Source of the DNA: Poa pratensis
Lineage: Eukaryota; Streptophyta; Magnoliopsida; Poales; Poaceae
Assembly: GCA_947311845.1 (NCBI GenBank)
Contig: CAMZMU010000055.1
Location: 20,702,465 to 20,766,464, forward strand
Reading direction: 5' to 3'
DNA: 64,000 nucleotides
A program made the position numbers and the translations under genes. The notes under the pieces are model-generated. The model saw only the letters and a program-made list of their open reading frames with translations, was not told the origin of the DNA and ran no database searches. Positions 45,792 through 56,316 of the stretch are shown here, piece by piece. The number at the start of each line of letters is the position of its first letter. Position 1 is the stretch's first letter.

Positions 45792-48110
45792 CTTTTCTAT
45801 GTGTACTTTTTTTCTTTTTTGCGTTTCACTTCTCTATGTGCACTGCTGCGTAGTTTACTTTTAGGGGGTGTTGCGTAGCTGTGTAAGCATGGCTTAGCCG
45901 GTGATACTCTATTATTAATAAGCAGCTAATCTGTGTGACTCCGAACCACGGAAACGAAACCGCAAACATGAAACCATGTGCTTATCATTGCTAATATAAG
46001 TGCCGAAAAAGTCATTACTGATATATGTACTGTAGCGTTGTGACTGTAAATCATGTCTTGAACACCAGTTTATTCAGTCTTTTTTTATATTATACTTCTT
46101 CAAAACATTGCGAAACATACGCATCTGAAATAAGGCCTAAAATCTGGACCAAGGAATTTCAGTGTCTTTTAATTCATAAGAGAATTTAAGGTGTGGAGGA
46201 AAAGGAAGGCTAAAAATGTGTAGGGAGTTGATACCCTGGAAGTCAAGAGAGATATCCAACACAAAACCGCTGGAATTGATACCCCAAAACAGTTGAAAAT
46301 GATATCTGTCCTAACCAAATTGGCAGGTAGCGAGGTGGAGCTAAAGCAGTGCAACTCTGCCACCGGAAGAATCACATGGGATCTGGGAAAGATATCTGAA
46401 TAATGCCATGCTGAATTGACATGAATTCTGGTGGCTCATGGGCTAAGCAAAACCTGCTAAACCAAATATGCAGCTTTGGTCACGGCACGCTAGAAAGTGA
46501 TGGCTTTCGCAAGCAGAATCACACTTTGCTCAAAGTAATGGGAAGGGGACAAGCATCGCACACTTGACCCACAAAATAGAACTCGCATAATTGTGGCTGA
46601 TATATTGATCATGTTGTTCCAGAAAAAGCACCAAACCGGAGATACACAAAGCTTTTCTTATCCCGGTCCTGCGCAACAGCAAGCAAATCAGGTGAGTTGC
46701 CGTTCAGGCTCCAAAAGTCCACTCCACACAGTGAAAACCAAAAAAAAGAGTAAAATAATGTTAAGAAAACAAAGAAATTTGGTTACAAAACAAGAAAGCA
46801 AATGGATGAGAGAAGGTAGAAAATATTATTCCAATTTGTCACGCTTTCAGTTGGAATAATTATGTCATGATCTCAATGAAGGTATTCCTAAGTTAGACTA
46901 GCTCAATTTCTGTTTGGGCACAAATTTAGTCTCCAAGCTGCATTACAGCTTGTCAAAATAAGTTATTCATTAATGCATATATAAATATTGGGCAGTCACA
47001 CTTTTAAAAAGAGTGTATAACAAGTTAACAACATCGTCTTAATGGAACTCGTAAAGCCCGGTTTGTAACTTTCTTATTGTCTTTGGACACAAACAGATTG
47101 TTAGTCCCAAACCCTTAGAAATATAATGAATCCAATGTACTAAATATGATAATATTTTATATCACCTAGGTGGTAGGATAGTATAAGCTTATGGCCAGCT
47201 AGTAGGCTTTGACCTGGCTAGTTGACTCCTCTAACTATGATAATATATTGTTAGGGTTAGTTTGTACGTGATTGCTAATTATGTTGCGATAGACTATGTT
47301 AATGTTGAAACATCTCGTTGGATTAAAATTTGACCAACTCTCATATCACTAAACCAAAACAAACCTGCCATAATCAACTTAGGTCTGTTAACATTTAATC
47401 GGGTTTATGTTCTCATGTGCTTATTGCTAACTCTAAATATATAAGAATATCCAATAAGGATGAAATTATTAGGATTCATAGTAGTGCCAAAATCGCCCTT
47501 TAACTCCTACCAAAATGCACTTGAAATGGGATGAATGAGCATGTATTTTAATTATTTTGCTTTGTGAAATAATGAACATGATTAAAACATCACCAGTAGA
47601 GTCCCTATACTCGCTCTCGAACTCCAAAATAGTGCCAAATTAACAAAAAAAAAACAGCGGGAAAATAGTTGTCCATTAGACCCTAGTATGGCTCCCGATC
47701 CCAAAAATATTGGGGGAGCTCCTAAATTCATCTCCCTCCCGCCTCCAAATAGGAGCATCCAAAAAGCTACTCTAAGTTTCTCCTATACTGTGTTGAAGAA
47801 CCAACCACTCTCCGAAAAATTCCCCATGAGGTACCACCGTCATGGTCGTCTAGTTAATTCTCCGCCATCGTCTCACCCTCTGCTCTCCCGCAGTGCGGCA
47901 AATCGTATTGGGTTCCGTGCTATAAGAAGACATGGTCTCTTTGCAGTTATATGCGGCTGAATTATCATAACTATATATGTCTTTGTGCTTTAACTATATA
48001 TTGTCATGACCCAGATTACAGAGGGATGGTCGTGGGTGGTAGGGGGCGAGGGCGAAGGTGTTTAGGCTTTGGCGTCGTGGGCCTTAGGGATAGATCGACA
48101 CGGGAGGTAA
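45792..48110. other. Intergenic DNA, nothing clearly recognised
   Basis: AT-rich with short ORFs. A segment from about 47600 (agagtccctatactcgctctc, GC-mixed to 48000) has the flavour of a small DNA transposon end, but I could not pair its termini. Confidence 0.4.
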
Positions 48111-48136
48111 CCCCCCCCCCCCCCCCCCCCCCCCCC
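48111..48136. repeat. Homopolymer of 26 C
   Basis: An uninterrupted C run of 26, preceded by ggaggtaa. It is unusually long for C and is a likely site of sequencing or assembly uncertainty. Confidence 0.9.
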
Positions 48137-49857
48137 TTCTCTATTTATTTCTTTCGATACCTGGTTACACGAGACTTCCCAACTTTCTGGCAAAGCTAGC
48201 GACTAGAAAGGAATTATCGAAACAAAATCCACTAACAAAAATAACAAGATTTGAAACCAATAAAACACTAATCGGATGACTTATCCCCTAGGGATGGTTC
48301 GGCTGGGCCTTGGGCTTTGTGGTGGCAGTTTACTGCCTGCCCCACATGACATATATGTCATTTAAATTTGTTTTGAACTATGTCGTCTAAATTATGTATC
48401 TAAAGAATGTTATTTGTGGTGTAAATTATATTGTATTAGATATGTCATTTGAACTTTATTGTTGAACTATGTAGTTAAACTGATGTCGTTTGAACAATAG
48501 AGAGACAGAGGTATGAGAAAAAATAGTTAAGGAGCCAGTTTAAAAAAATCTCGTGGATAAAGTTTGTGTTTATTACTCCTAAAAATTCTATTTGCTCTCG
48601 TTTTTCAGAGTCATTTTTCGGACTCTAGCAAGGAGGCTCCTATTAAATTGAGTTTCCGCTGCTTGGTAAGTAGTCATGGAAATTTCTTTTCAACTACTAG
48701 TTTTAGGGAATCTAGTGAGAAGAACAATATGTTCTCCAGAGAAAAATGTTCTATCTCTTTTCTTGAGTCAATTTGTAGATCGACTTTTCTATGAGTAGTC
48801 ATTGAAAAAGTTTAAAGATTTTTCCGCAGTAATAACACATGCTTTTTTGCTTGAAAAAAGACACCCAAAGGACATCTTAGATTCGATAATTATCAAATAA
48901 AACAATAGCGGATACAATAGAAAGACAAGGAAGCATACCGAGTTGTAACAAAGAAAAATCATACTAGCCTTCTTCTTCCTCCGATTGTGCGCCGCCCGCC
49001 AGAGATAGAAAACTGCACTGAACCAAAAGCAAAAGAAAAGGGACACTTGCAAACACCCTTGCCATACAGTTTTCAAAACTGCAATAGCCACTCGCCACTT
49101 GAGAAAGATCTATATGCTTGCAAAGTTGCAATACATCACCACCGGTCCAAAGAGCCGAAAAAATCGGACCATGCCGGAAAACAAACACGGAAAAAGATGT
49201 CGAAGTCATCACACCAATAGACAGCCAGTTGTTCAACTTGATAGACACACCAACTGTCAAAATCCGTAGAGAGCCAATAGATCTAGCGACACACACTTCT
49301 CACAGGCCCTTTGTCGGAGTTGGATCGGACGTCGTCGATATAGGTAGAGGCCAGACATATCTTATTCCAACATGTCACATCGATGCCACCACCTCGTCGA
49401 TGCCAGCAGGAAACAAAACCTAACGAACTTAGAAAAACGTAACACACGGGTCCTCAGTGCTCTTGCCGCCGACGAGGCCGCGCGAGCGGTGGAGATGAGG
49501 AGGACCTTTGGCGGCGGTGTGGAGGAGACCTTTGGTGCTGGCGCCTAGGGTTGGAAAAAAAAATTTAGGCTAAACGCGTGTTTTTTTACAGGGCTAAACG
49601 CATGTTTGAACTGCGTGGTTGAAGAGATTTAGATTTTTTTAAATGTGATTGAAGAGAAAAGTTATATGGTTTGCCAAATTTTCCGCGGGCGATCTGGCAA
49701 AGACGGAGAGAGGGGATGATGGGCGACACGGCGTGGTACGGGTGAGCACAGGCACAGCGGTGGCGTGTGTGCCCTAACGGCGTGGCCGAGGAAGCAGACG
49801 GCACCGTCCGTCCGTCTCAGCCGTATCCGGTGGAGGGCTCTTCCGATCGCCAGAAGC
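48137..49857. other. Intergenic DNA with a probable decayed repeat at about 48960-49560
   Basis: No gene seen up to the promoter of the HSP20-like gene. The stretch 48960-49560 has a composition (gccgccgacgagg ends, evenly mixed GC interior) that suggests a decayed retroposon on the minus strand. No boundaries, tail or target duplication could be found. Confidence 0.35.
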
Positions 49858-49867
49858 CAATAAAAGC
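49858..49867 (+). promoter_or_regulatory. TATA-like box of the HSP20-like gene
   Basis: caataaaagc followed by a C-rich stretch typical of a plant transcription start. It implies a 5' leader of about 430 nt carrying upstream ATGs. Confidence 0.4.
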
Positions 49868-50132
49868 GGGCGTCCCCCCACAACCACCTCTTCCCTTTCT
49901 CCCACCCCCAATGTCCTCGCCTTCCTCCCCGCGCTCTTGCTCCCCACCCCATCCCAGAAGCTAATTGCAAAGCTTGTTCTGCTTTCCCAATGGAGGAGGT
50001 AACCGTCGGCTAACCCATCTCACCGGATCCTTGATTCCAACGAGCGCGTGGGAAATTTCCCGGGCGTGTGGTGGGAGGAGGAGGGGGAGGAGGGCTGGTT
50101 CAGATTTGCGGTGTATTCCCGCGGGGGAGCTG

Positions 50133-50222
50133 ATGGTGGGTTACATGGAGTGGCCGCATGATTGGTTGCTGTGGGACGCCTTCTTGGAATGCGGAGGGAT
50201 CCGGAGGCCGCCGATTAGATAG
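50133..50222 (+). CDS. Upstream ORF (29 codons) in the leader of the HSP20-like gene
   Basis: ATG 50133 to TAG 50220-50222, about 97 bp ahead of the main start. It encodes a Trp-rich peptide (starts MVGYMEWPHDWLLWD). A shorter uORF of seven codons lies at 49990-50013. If the leader is unspliced, both would lower translation of the main frame. Confidence 0.35.
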   Translation: MVGYMEWPHDWLLWDAFLECGGIRRPPIR

Positions 50223-50318
50223 CGGCCGGCCGGGGAGGAGGAGGGGAAGACCAGGAGGAAGCCGCCCGCCGCCACCAGCTTCACCCACCACCCCGAGGCT
50301 CCGCGCGAGTCACCGGCC

Positions 50319-51848
50319 ATGGGGGAGGACCTCGTCACCACCCTGTCCATGGAGAACGGCGGCCACCACGGCCCCTGCACGCTCCTCTCCATGGACCCCT
50401 CCGGCCACCTCGACGGCCGCGCCGTCGGCGTCATGGTGCAGCCCCGCATCGGCGCGCGCGCCCACGCCGTGTCCCTCTCCGGCGCGCCTCCGCCCGACAT
50501 CAACCAGCCGTGGCAGACGGAGGCCTGCGACATGCTGGACGTCGGCCTCGGCCCGCAGGTCTACGACGGCGGCGAGGCCGTGCTGAGCACCGCTCCCAAG
50601 GCCGCCGGGAACCGGAAGACCGCCAAGCGCGGGGACAGCATCTGGGGCGCCTGGTTCTTCTTCACCTTCTACTTCAAGCCCCTGCTGTCGGACAAGGGTA
50701 AGAGCAAGGTCGTCCGGGACGCCAACGGCGTCTCGGGTGGGTTCGACAAGTCGGACCTCCGCCTTGACATGTTTCTGGTGCAGCACGACATGGAGAACAT
50801 GTACATGTGGGTCTTCAAGGAGAGGCCGGATAACGCCCTTGGGAAGATGCAGCTGAGGAGCTACATGAACGGGCACTCTCGCCCCGGAGAACCGCATTTC
50901 CCTTTCAGCGTCGACAGGGGATTTGTCCGTTCTCACCGGATGCAGCGTAAGCACTACCGGGGGCTCTCCAACCCGCAGTGTATTCATGGGATTGAGGTGG
51001 TGAGTTCGCCGAATCTCGTGGGCATCACCGAGGTGGACCGGAGGAGGTGGGCAGAGATTACAGGGAGGGAGCTCAATTTCTGTATCCCGCAGGAGGCCAG
51101 TGATTTTGGGACATGGAGGACTATGCCGAGCTCAGAGGTTGAACTGGAGAGGCCACAACCTACCATGAAGAGTATCGTGCAGCAACCTCCAAAGAAGGTG
51201 CTAAATGGATCAGGCTTGAATTTGTCACCACCATCCAATCTTTCAGGGGAAGAGGATCTCTCCCCTGTTAGTAGCAAGCGCAGGAAAGAGTCATTTCCGC
51301 ATGCCATGGATGAGGAGTGCTTCTTGCCACTGAACTCTTGCAATGGTAGGACACAACAAGATATTGAGATGCATTCCGTAGTGCAGCCTTCGTGGCTGCA
51401 TGAGTTCTCGGGGGTGATGACGAAGTCTTGCGGGCCAGCAACTGCTGCCAAGTCTATTTACGAGGATGATCAGGGCTACTTAATAATGGTCAGCTTACCA
51501 TTCGTTGATCAGCAGAGGGTGAAGGTTTCATGGAAGAACACTCTTACTCATGGTATAGTTAAGATCCTTTGTGTTAGTACAGCTCGGATGGAGTACGTAA
51601 GAAGACATGGTAGAGTCTTCAAGCTCACCGATGCCACGCCCGAGCACTGCCCTCCAGGGGAGTTCATACGTGAAATACATCTAGCTACCCGAATCCCTGA
51701 AGATGCTAAGCTGGAGGCTTGCTTTGATGAGGCTGCTGCAGTTCTTGAGATCATGGTCCCCAAACGAGGAAACGAGCCGGAAGAGCATGAAGTTAGAGTC
51801 TCCATGCGCCCTCCTCACCTTGGAGTTAATGACCTCCTTATGACATAG
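50319..51848 (+). CDS. HSP20-like (alpha-crystallin domain) protein, single exon
   Basis: An uninterrupted 509-codon frame with a strong start context (ccggccATGG) and an aataaa signal at 52136. The N-terminal 230 residues are an unrecognised domain (DSIWGAWFFFTFYFKPLL at about 107-124, RLDMFLVQHDMENMYMW near 150, FCIPQEASDFGTW near 255). The middle is Ser/Pro-rich with a basic patch (SSKRRKES) that could be a nuclear signal. The C-terminus, residues about 379-481, reads as an alpha-crystallin fold: YEDDQGYLIMVSLP, GEFIREIHLATRIPED, then VLEIMVPKRG. Arabidopsis has large HSP20-like proteins of this layout (the At1g20870/FYD type, from memory). True small heat shock proteins are much shorter, so a chaperone role is only inferred. 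No frame damage is seen. Confidence 0.85.
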   Translation: MGEDLVTTLSMENGGHHGPCTLLSMDPSGHLDGRAVGVMVQPRIGARAHAVSLSGAPPPDINQPWQTEACDMLDVGLGPQVYDGGEAVLSTAPKAAGNRKTAKRGDSIWGAWFFFTFYFKPLLSDKGKSKVVRDANGVSGGFDKSDLRLDMFLVQHDMENMYMWVFKERPDNALGKMQLRSYMNGHSRPGEPHFPFSVDRGFVRSHRMQRKHYRGLSNPQCIHGIEVVSSPNLVGITEVDRRRWAEITGRELNFCIPQEASDFGTWRTMPSSEVELERPQPTMKSIVQQPPKKVLNGSGLNLSPPSNLSGEEDLSPVSSKRRKESFPHAMDEECFLPLNSCNGRTQQDIEMHSVVQPSWLHEFSGVMTKSCGPATAAKSIYEDDQGYLIMVSLPFVDQQRVKVSWKNTLTHGIVKILCVSTARMEYVRRHGRVFKLTDATPEHCPPGEFIREIHLATRIPEDAKLEACFDEAAAVLEIMVPKRGNEPEEHEVRVSMRPPHLGVNDLLMT

Positions 51849-52135
51849 GTAATGGAAGATCTCCTCGCCATGTGAGTATCTTCTTTGTGGTCACCAGATC
51901 AGATGCTCGAAGGTGCTAAAAGTAAGGGTCTTGATACGCCTCCCTCACCTTGGAGTAGTATCTTGTTCTGAGGGTGTTGCTACCGCTTAATGCGCTTGGC
52001 TCTTCAGCCGTGAGCCTTTGCTGAAGAATAGTTTGTTCTAGCTTGTGTGTTGTGGGTGTGTTTTTAACCCTCATGTTCTCCTTTTAGCATATGATGGGAT
52101 TGTCCCCTTGAATCTGTACCAAGTTCAGTTAACAT

Positions 52136-52141
52136 AATAAA
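52136..52141 (+). terminator. Poly(A) signal of the HSP20-like gene
   Basis: aataaa about 290 nt after the stop codon, in T-rich 3' DNA. Confidence 0.5.
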
Positions 52142-52289
52142 ATCCTTATTTCTGGGTTCCTGCTTCATGTTTGGGTCTGGATTATGGTCCTTCAGTTGGC
52201 TACAACAACACGTCTTGTGCAAATTTGCATTTGCCTTGAACTGTATCTATGTGTATAGTGCATCAAATGGTGGTTGCTGTTACTTTGTC

Positions 52290-54230
52290 GGGGAAATGTC
52301 AGGCCTGGTTTGTCGATAGTCCAAATCGCTGGTTCTAGTCGTGGTCATGGCATTTTTTCTTTCATGAAAATACTGAAACTTTGCGTCTCGATGGTTTCCA
52401 GCTATGACCTTGAGTTCATAGACTGCTCTTTGATGTTCTTTGTAATTCTGATGAACGCTACCATATTTTAGTTCACCCGTCTCATCCAAACAACCAATAA
52501 GAACACGACCTTTCGGAACATGATTCTTACATCTAGTTCTAATGTCAGTCAGCCTATTATCCTGATGGGTCTTACGAATCATCAACAGATAAGGCTCTAA
52601 ACTTGGTTCATAACCTTGCAGCAACATCTTAGATGCTGTCTTGGTTTCGGCATTACCAATTTTCCCTAGGACAGACAAAGCAACTTGTCCATTGTTCAAC
52701 ATTTTATCTAATTCACGCATATCATCTTGTTGCATCAACTCAAATATCTCATCTCGTATCCCCAAAGTTGACAGGAGAGAGATAATTCACGATTCATATA
52801 GCATGGCTGGGGCTTGCTCCAACTTGTAACATTAAAGATTGTGCTTTGATTCAAATTTCTTCATACAAAGGTCGCAGAGAAAGATTACGAAACGAATAAG
52901 GGTCAAGAGCAACAACTCCTTTATAGCCACCAAATCTTATTTGAAAAGCTGAAGGAGGGTTAACATGGTCTAGTCCAATTCGGTGAGCAATATCTTTGGC
53001 AAATCTCACAAACATCTTCCCGATAAAATGTGTACCTAATGCCATCCGTTGTGACTTCGATATCTGGAATCTCTTCCACATCCTTTGGTAGGATTTCAAC
53101 TGTTTGCCTGGAGGAGCTGAACAGCTGGCCCATTCTAGCTGCACACTTAGATACTGAAAGAATTCCTTCAAAGTGACCCATCCACCTTCTTATATCCTCT
53201 GCGTTCAATGAATCATTAGAAGCAAACATCCACACAGAACTTCCACGAAGTTGACTTGCTGAGAAGGCCAAAAACTCACATTTCTTTGACCAACAGAAAA
53301 TCCTTCTTTTAGGATGGATAAAATGTGCTAATACAGGCCACTTTTGAAGGGTTGAGAAAAGAACCCTTGTCCATTTCTAGCTGAGATTGCATCTGGAAAA
53401 AGCTTACTCCAGTCTTTGTCAGTAAAAGTAACTCTAACAAAGTCAGAAGCATAGTCAGGATGAAACTTAAACAAAAAAAATCTTTCCGAAATGGGGTATC
53501 TCAGCCTGTGCATCTAGATGATGCACACAGCTTTTATTAAAGTCTCAAAAGAATTCAAAGTATGCTTATTACAATAAAAACATAATTTGAAACTTCTTCC
53601 TCGGGTCCGAAGCAGTATACTTGGTTGGAGTAATGTGAGTTATGTAACACCTCGTTAATTTTCCTTCGCCTTTAATCTTACTGGACAACAAAGCATTTTG
53701 CCTTATCTTCCTGCCACAAGCCTCCAGCTGGATGAATTGCAAAGGTTCGAAGTGTCAAGCTTCATGCGCTGACCACTATTCCAAAAGACCGATCTGATGG
53801 AAAGGGCCAGACAATTCACTTATACACTTCAACACCCCCTCTCACGTGTGACTCGGGGAGGGAGAGGCCAACACGTGCAACCGGAAGAGAGCGACGGCGC
53901 GCAAGTCTCAGAGGTATGGCTCAAGAGGCCTATACGTGGACAAAGAGGGGGCAGCAACAATTTTAGAACAAATTGCGCAAATCAGGACTCGAACTCGAGA
54001 CCTTGGCTCTGATACCATGTCAAGCTTCATGCGCTGACCACTATTTCAAAAGACTGATCTGATGGAAAGGGCCAGACAATTCACTTATACACTTCAACAC
54101 GAAGCACCTAGACTCTACCTTGCTCATTTTCTCGGAAATCATCCGTGAAATATGAACTGGTATTTCTTCAAGAGCTTTTAAAAAAAATCAGCATTAACAT
54201 GTTTTGCAACTATCTTCCCCATGTGAACAA
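52290..54230 (-). pseudogene. RDR2-like RNA-dependent RNA polymerase fragment, decayed and interrupted by a TRIM
   Basis: Reading the minus strand from about 54230 gives in succession a trace with HMGKIVAKHV and SEKMSKVES; then, after the TRIM, FIQLEACGRKIRQNALLSS (about 53740-53680); then DFVRVTFTDKDWSKLFPDA (about 53440-53390), ASQLRGSSVWMFASN, CAARMGQLFSSSRQT, PPSAFQIRFGGYKGVV (about 52950-52900), MLLQGYEPSLEPYLLM and HVPKGRVLIGCLDETGE. These are conserved blocks of plant RNA-dependent RNA polymerases, closest by memory to RDR2, which makes double-stranded RNA for 24-nt siRNAs in RNA-directed DNA methylation. Frame breaks occur near 53030, 52850, 52770 and 52450. The trace fades before the catalytic DxDGD motif, so the copy is 3'-truncated and cannot be active. 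Confidence 0.8.
53753..54099 (-). mobile_element. Complete TRIM/SMART-type miniature LTR retrotransposon (347 bp)
   Basis: Two nearly identical 82-bp terminal repeats (53753-53834 and 54018-54099), starting tgtcaagc and ending cttcaaca. A perfect 5-bp target duplication cgaag flanks it (53748-53752 and 54100-54104). On the minus strand an initiator-tRNA-Met primer site (plus strand tggctctgatacca, 54004-54017) touches the first LTR, and a purine tract (plus strand ccccctctcac, 53835-53845) touches the other. No coding capacity. All parts of an LTR element are present in 347 bp. It sits inside the RDR2-like fragment. Confidence 0.93.
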
Positions 54231-55313
54231 GTGAATTGAGAGGAAAGAGAATTTCATAAGATAGTGAACAACCACTCGGGCAGTCAACAATGTGGTTGCA
54301 GGGCTCGCTCTTTCGATCTACGGTTGTTTACTGCTCTGGTGCGTTTGGTCTGGTCCCTCGGGGCTTTAGCACGACGACTTATATTACGACAAGCTTTACC
54401 CGACTATGGTGAGGGATGGGTGAGCGCTTCAGTGTTTGTAGTCGTCGCTAGGTGGTCCGAAGACCTATTTGTAATTTCTATTAAATGTGAGACTTTTTGT
54501 ACCTTTGTTGATATCAATAAATTGGTTGGCCTTTTCGCAAAAGAAAAAAAAACAAGGGTAACTCCCTTCCGCTTGGTTAGAAGTACTGTTCTATCTCGTT
54601 CACCGGATCGAATGAAATGGACGATCCATATTCCTCCGAACCCCGAAGGCACAGTGAATGGGCTAAAAGAATCATGGTCGAGATCCAAACATGGTTACAT
54701 GGAGCAGCAACCGCATAAACTATTTATTCTGTTAATATAACTCAGCACAGAATCAACCACAAACAATTCCAGCCTACACTAAGTGTTAAAGTTGGAAGTT
54801 GGAACGAGCTAGTCAAAGGATCCTGGGATATGAGCTGCCCGAAGCTTAGATTTTGAGACTTATGTAGATTGTGTTGGAAAATTGCCAGAACAAATCTTCT
54901 GTTGCTGGGCTTGAGGTAAGCTGGTGCTCTTTTTTGTTTGCTTTTGAACTCTTCGGTAGTGTTCCAAAGGTGAAAATAAATCCTTCAAAATTACATATGA
55001 ATGGAAAACCGATCAATTGTGGAGCTATAAACAGTCATCTTTTATCACTGGCCCAAGGATGGGGTAGCAAGGAGGTCTTGGTTTATTTTCTTGTGTTGTG
55101 GCAAATGAGCGAAATCAACTTGTCAGGTTTTATCAATCTCGAAAAAAACTTGTCAGGTTTTTTAGGAATAGTTCGTGATTTTTGTTGACATCCAATTCTG
55201 AAGTGGGCGCATTATGAAGTCAGGCAGACCAGGCCACCAGATATTAATATCAGCTTCTCTGTATGAAGAAGAAATGATAGAGAACTACCTATCTCCCAAT
55301 TGTGCCGAAAGCC
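54231..55313. other. Intergenic DNA with possible gene fragments
   Basis: A frame at 54264-54740 and another at 54871-55188 are open but unrecognised. The sequence near 54510-54545 (tatcaataaattggttgg, then an A-rich run) looks like a LINE 3' end. The peptide trace VPKVKINPSKLHMNGKP at about 54970 looks protein-like and may be a relic exon of a gene I cannot name. Confidence 0.35.
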
Positions 55314-55420
55314 TTCGAGCTCGTTCTCAACACAAGATAGAACGGTTAACGAACTTCAAAATAGCAGAGAGGAGAGCATTCGAGCTCGTTCTCAGCACAA
55401 GATAGAACGATTAAGGAACG
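55314..55420. repeat. Short tandem duplication (65-bp spacing)
   Basis: ttcgagctcgttctcaacac at 55314 is repeated with one change at 55379, each followed by aagatagaacg. It lies beyond the 3' end of the HSP70 gene. Confidence 0.8.
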
Positions 55421-55590
55421 AAATTTACTCTTAGCAGACACCGGTTGGATCGAGCAAAGTTCACGATTAAGCATTACAGACCTCCATCCAAAAGTACACC
55501 TAAAACTTCAGAACAACTAAAACCGATGGCACGACTCGGACAGATAACAGTTCAGTTCAGCGTTCAGACTTCAACTCCTCAAGGACGAAC

Positions 55591-56284
55591 TTAATCGACC
55601 TCCTCGATTTTGGGGCCCGCACCGCTTCCGCCGGCCGGCACATCCTCGTCCATGCCGGCAGCACCACCCATGCCACCCATGCCCGGCATGCCGCCCATGT
55701 CCGCGCCGGCCTGGTACATCTTGGCGATGATGGGGTTGCAGATGCCCTCCAGCTCCTTCATCTTGTCCTCGAACTCGTCCGCCTCCGCGAGCTGGTTGGT
55801 GTCGAGCCAGCTGATGGTGCCGTCGATTGAGTCCTCGATCTTCTTCTTGTCGTCGGCCGAGAGCTTGGAGGCGATCTTGTCGTCCTTGATGGTGTTCCTC
55901 ATGTTGTAGGCGTAGTTCTCCAGCGCGTTCTTGGCCTCCACCTTCTTCTTCAGCTCCTCGTCCTCCGCCTTGTACCGCTCCGCCTCCTGCACCATCTTCT
56001 CGATGTCCTCCTTGCTCAGCCGGCCCTTGTCGTTGGTGATGGTGATCTTGTTCTTCACCCCGGCGGTCTTGTCCTCGGCGGAGACGTTGAGGATGCCGTT
56101 GGCGTCGATGTCGAAGCAGACGGTGATCTGGGGCACGCCGCGGGGAGCCGGTGGGATGCCGGACAACTCGAACTTGCCCAGAAGATTGTTGTCCTTGGTC
56201 CGGGCGCGCTCACCCTCGAACACCTGGATCAGGACGCCCGGCTGGTTGTCGGAGTAGGTGGAGAAGACCTGCTCCTTCTTGGTC

Positions 56285-56316
<32 letters not shown>

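Noticed and set aside
46593..46859. 88-codon ORF
   Set aside because: Lys/Gln-rich chance frame in AT-rich intergenic DNA with no promoter or homology.
47600..48620. Possible DNA transposon with ends near 47600 and 48620
   Set aside because: Termini look vaguely inverted (ggagctcctaaatt / ctcctattaaatt), but no consistent TIR or target duplication could be established.
54264..54740. Possible organelle-derived insertion or gene (158-codon ORF)
   Set aside because: The sequence has an organelle-like flavour around 54590-54660, but I could not match it to a known mitochondrial or plastid gene.
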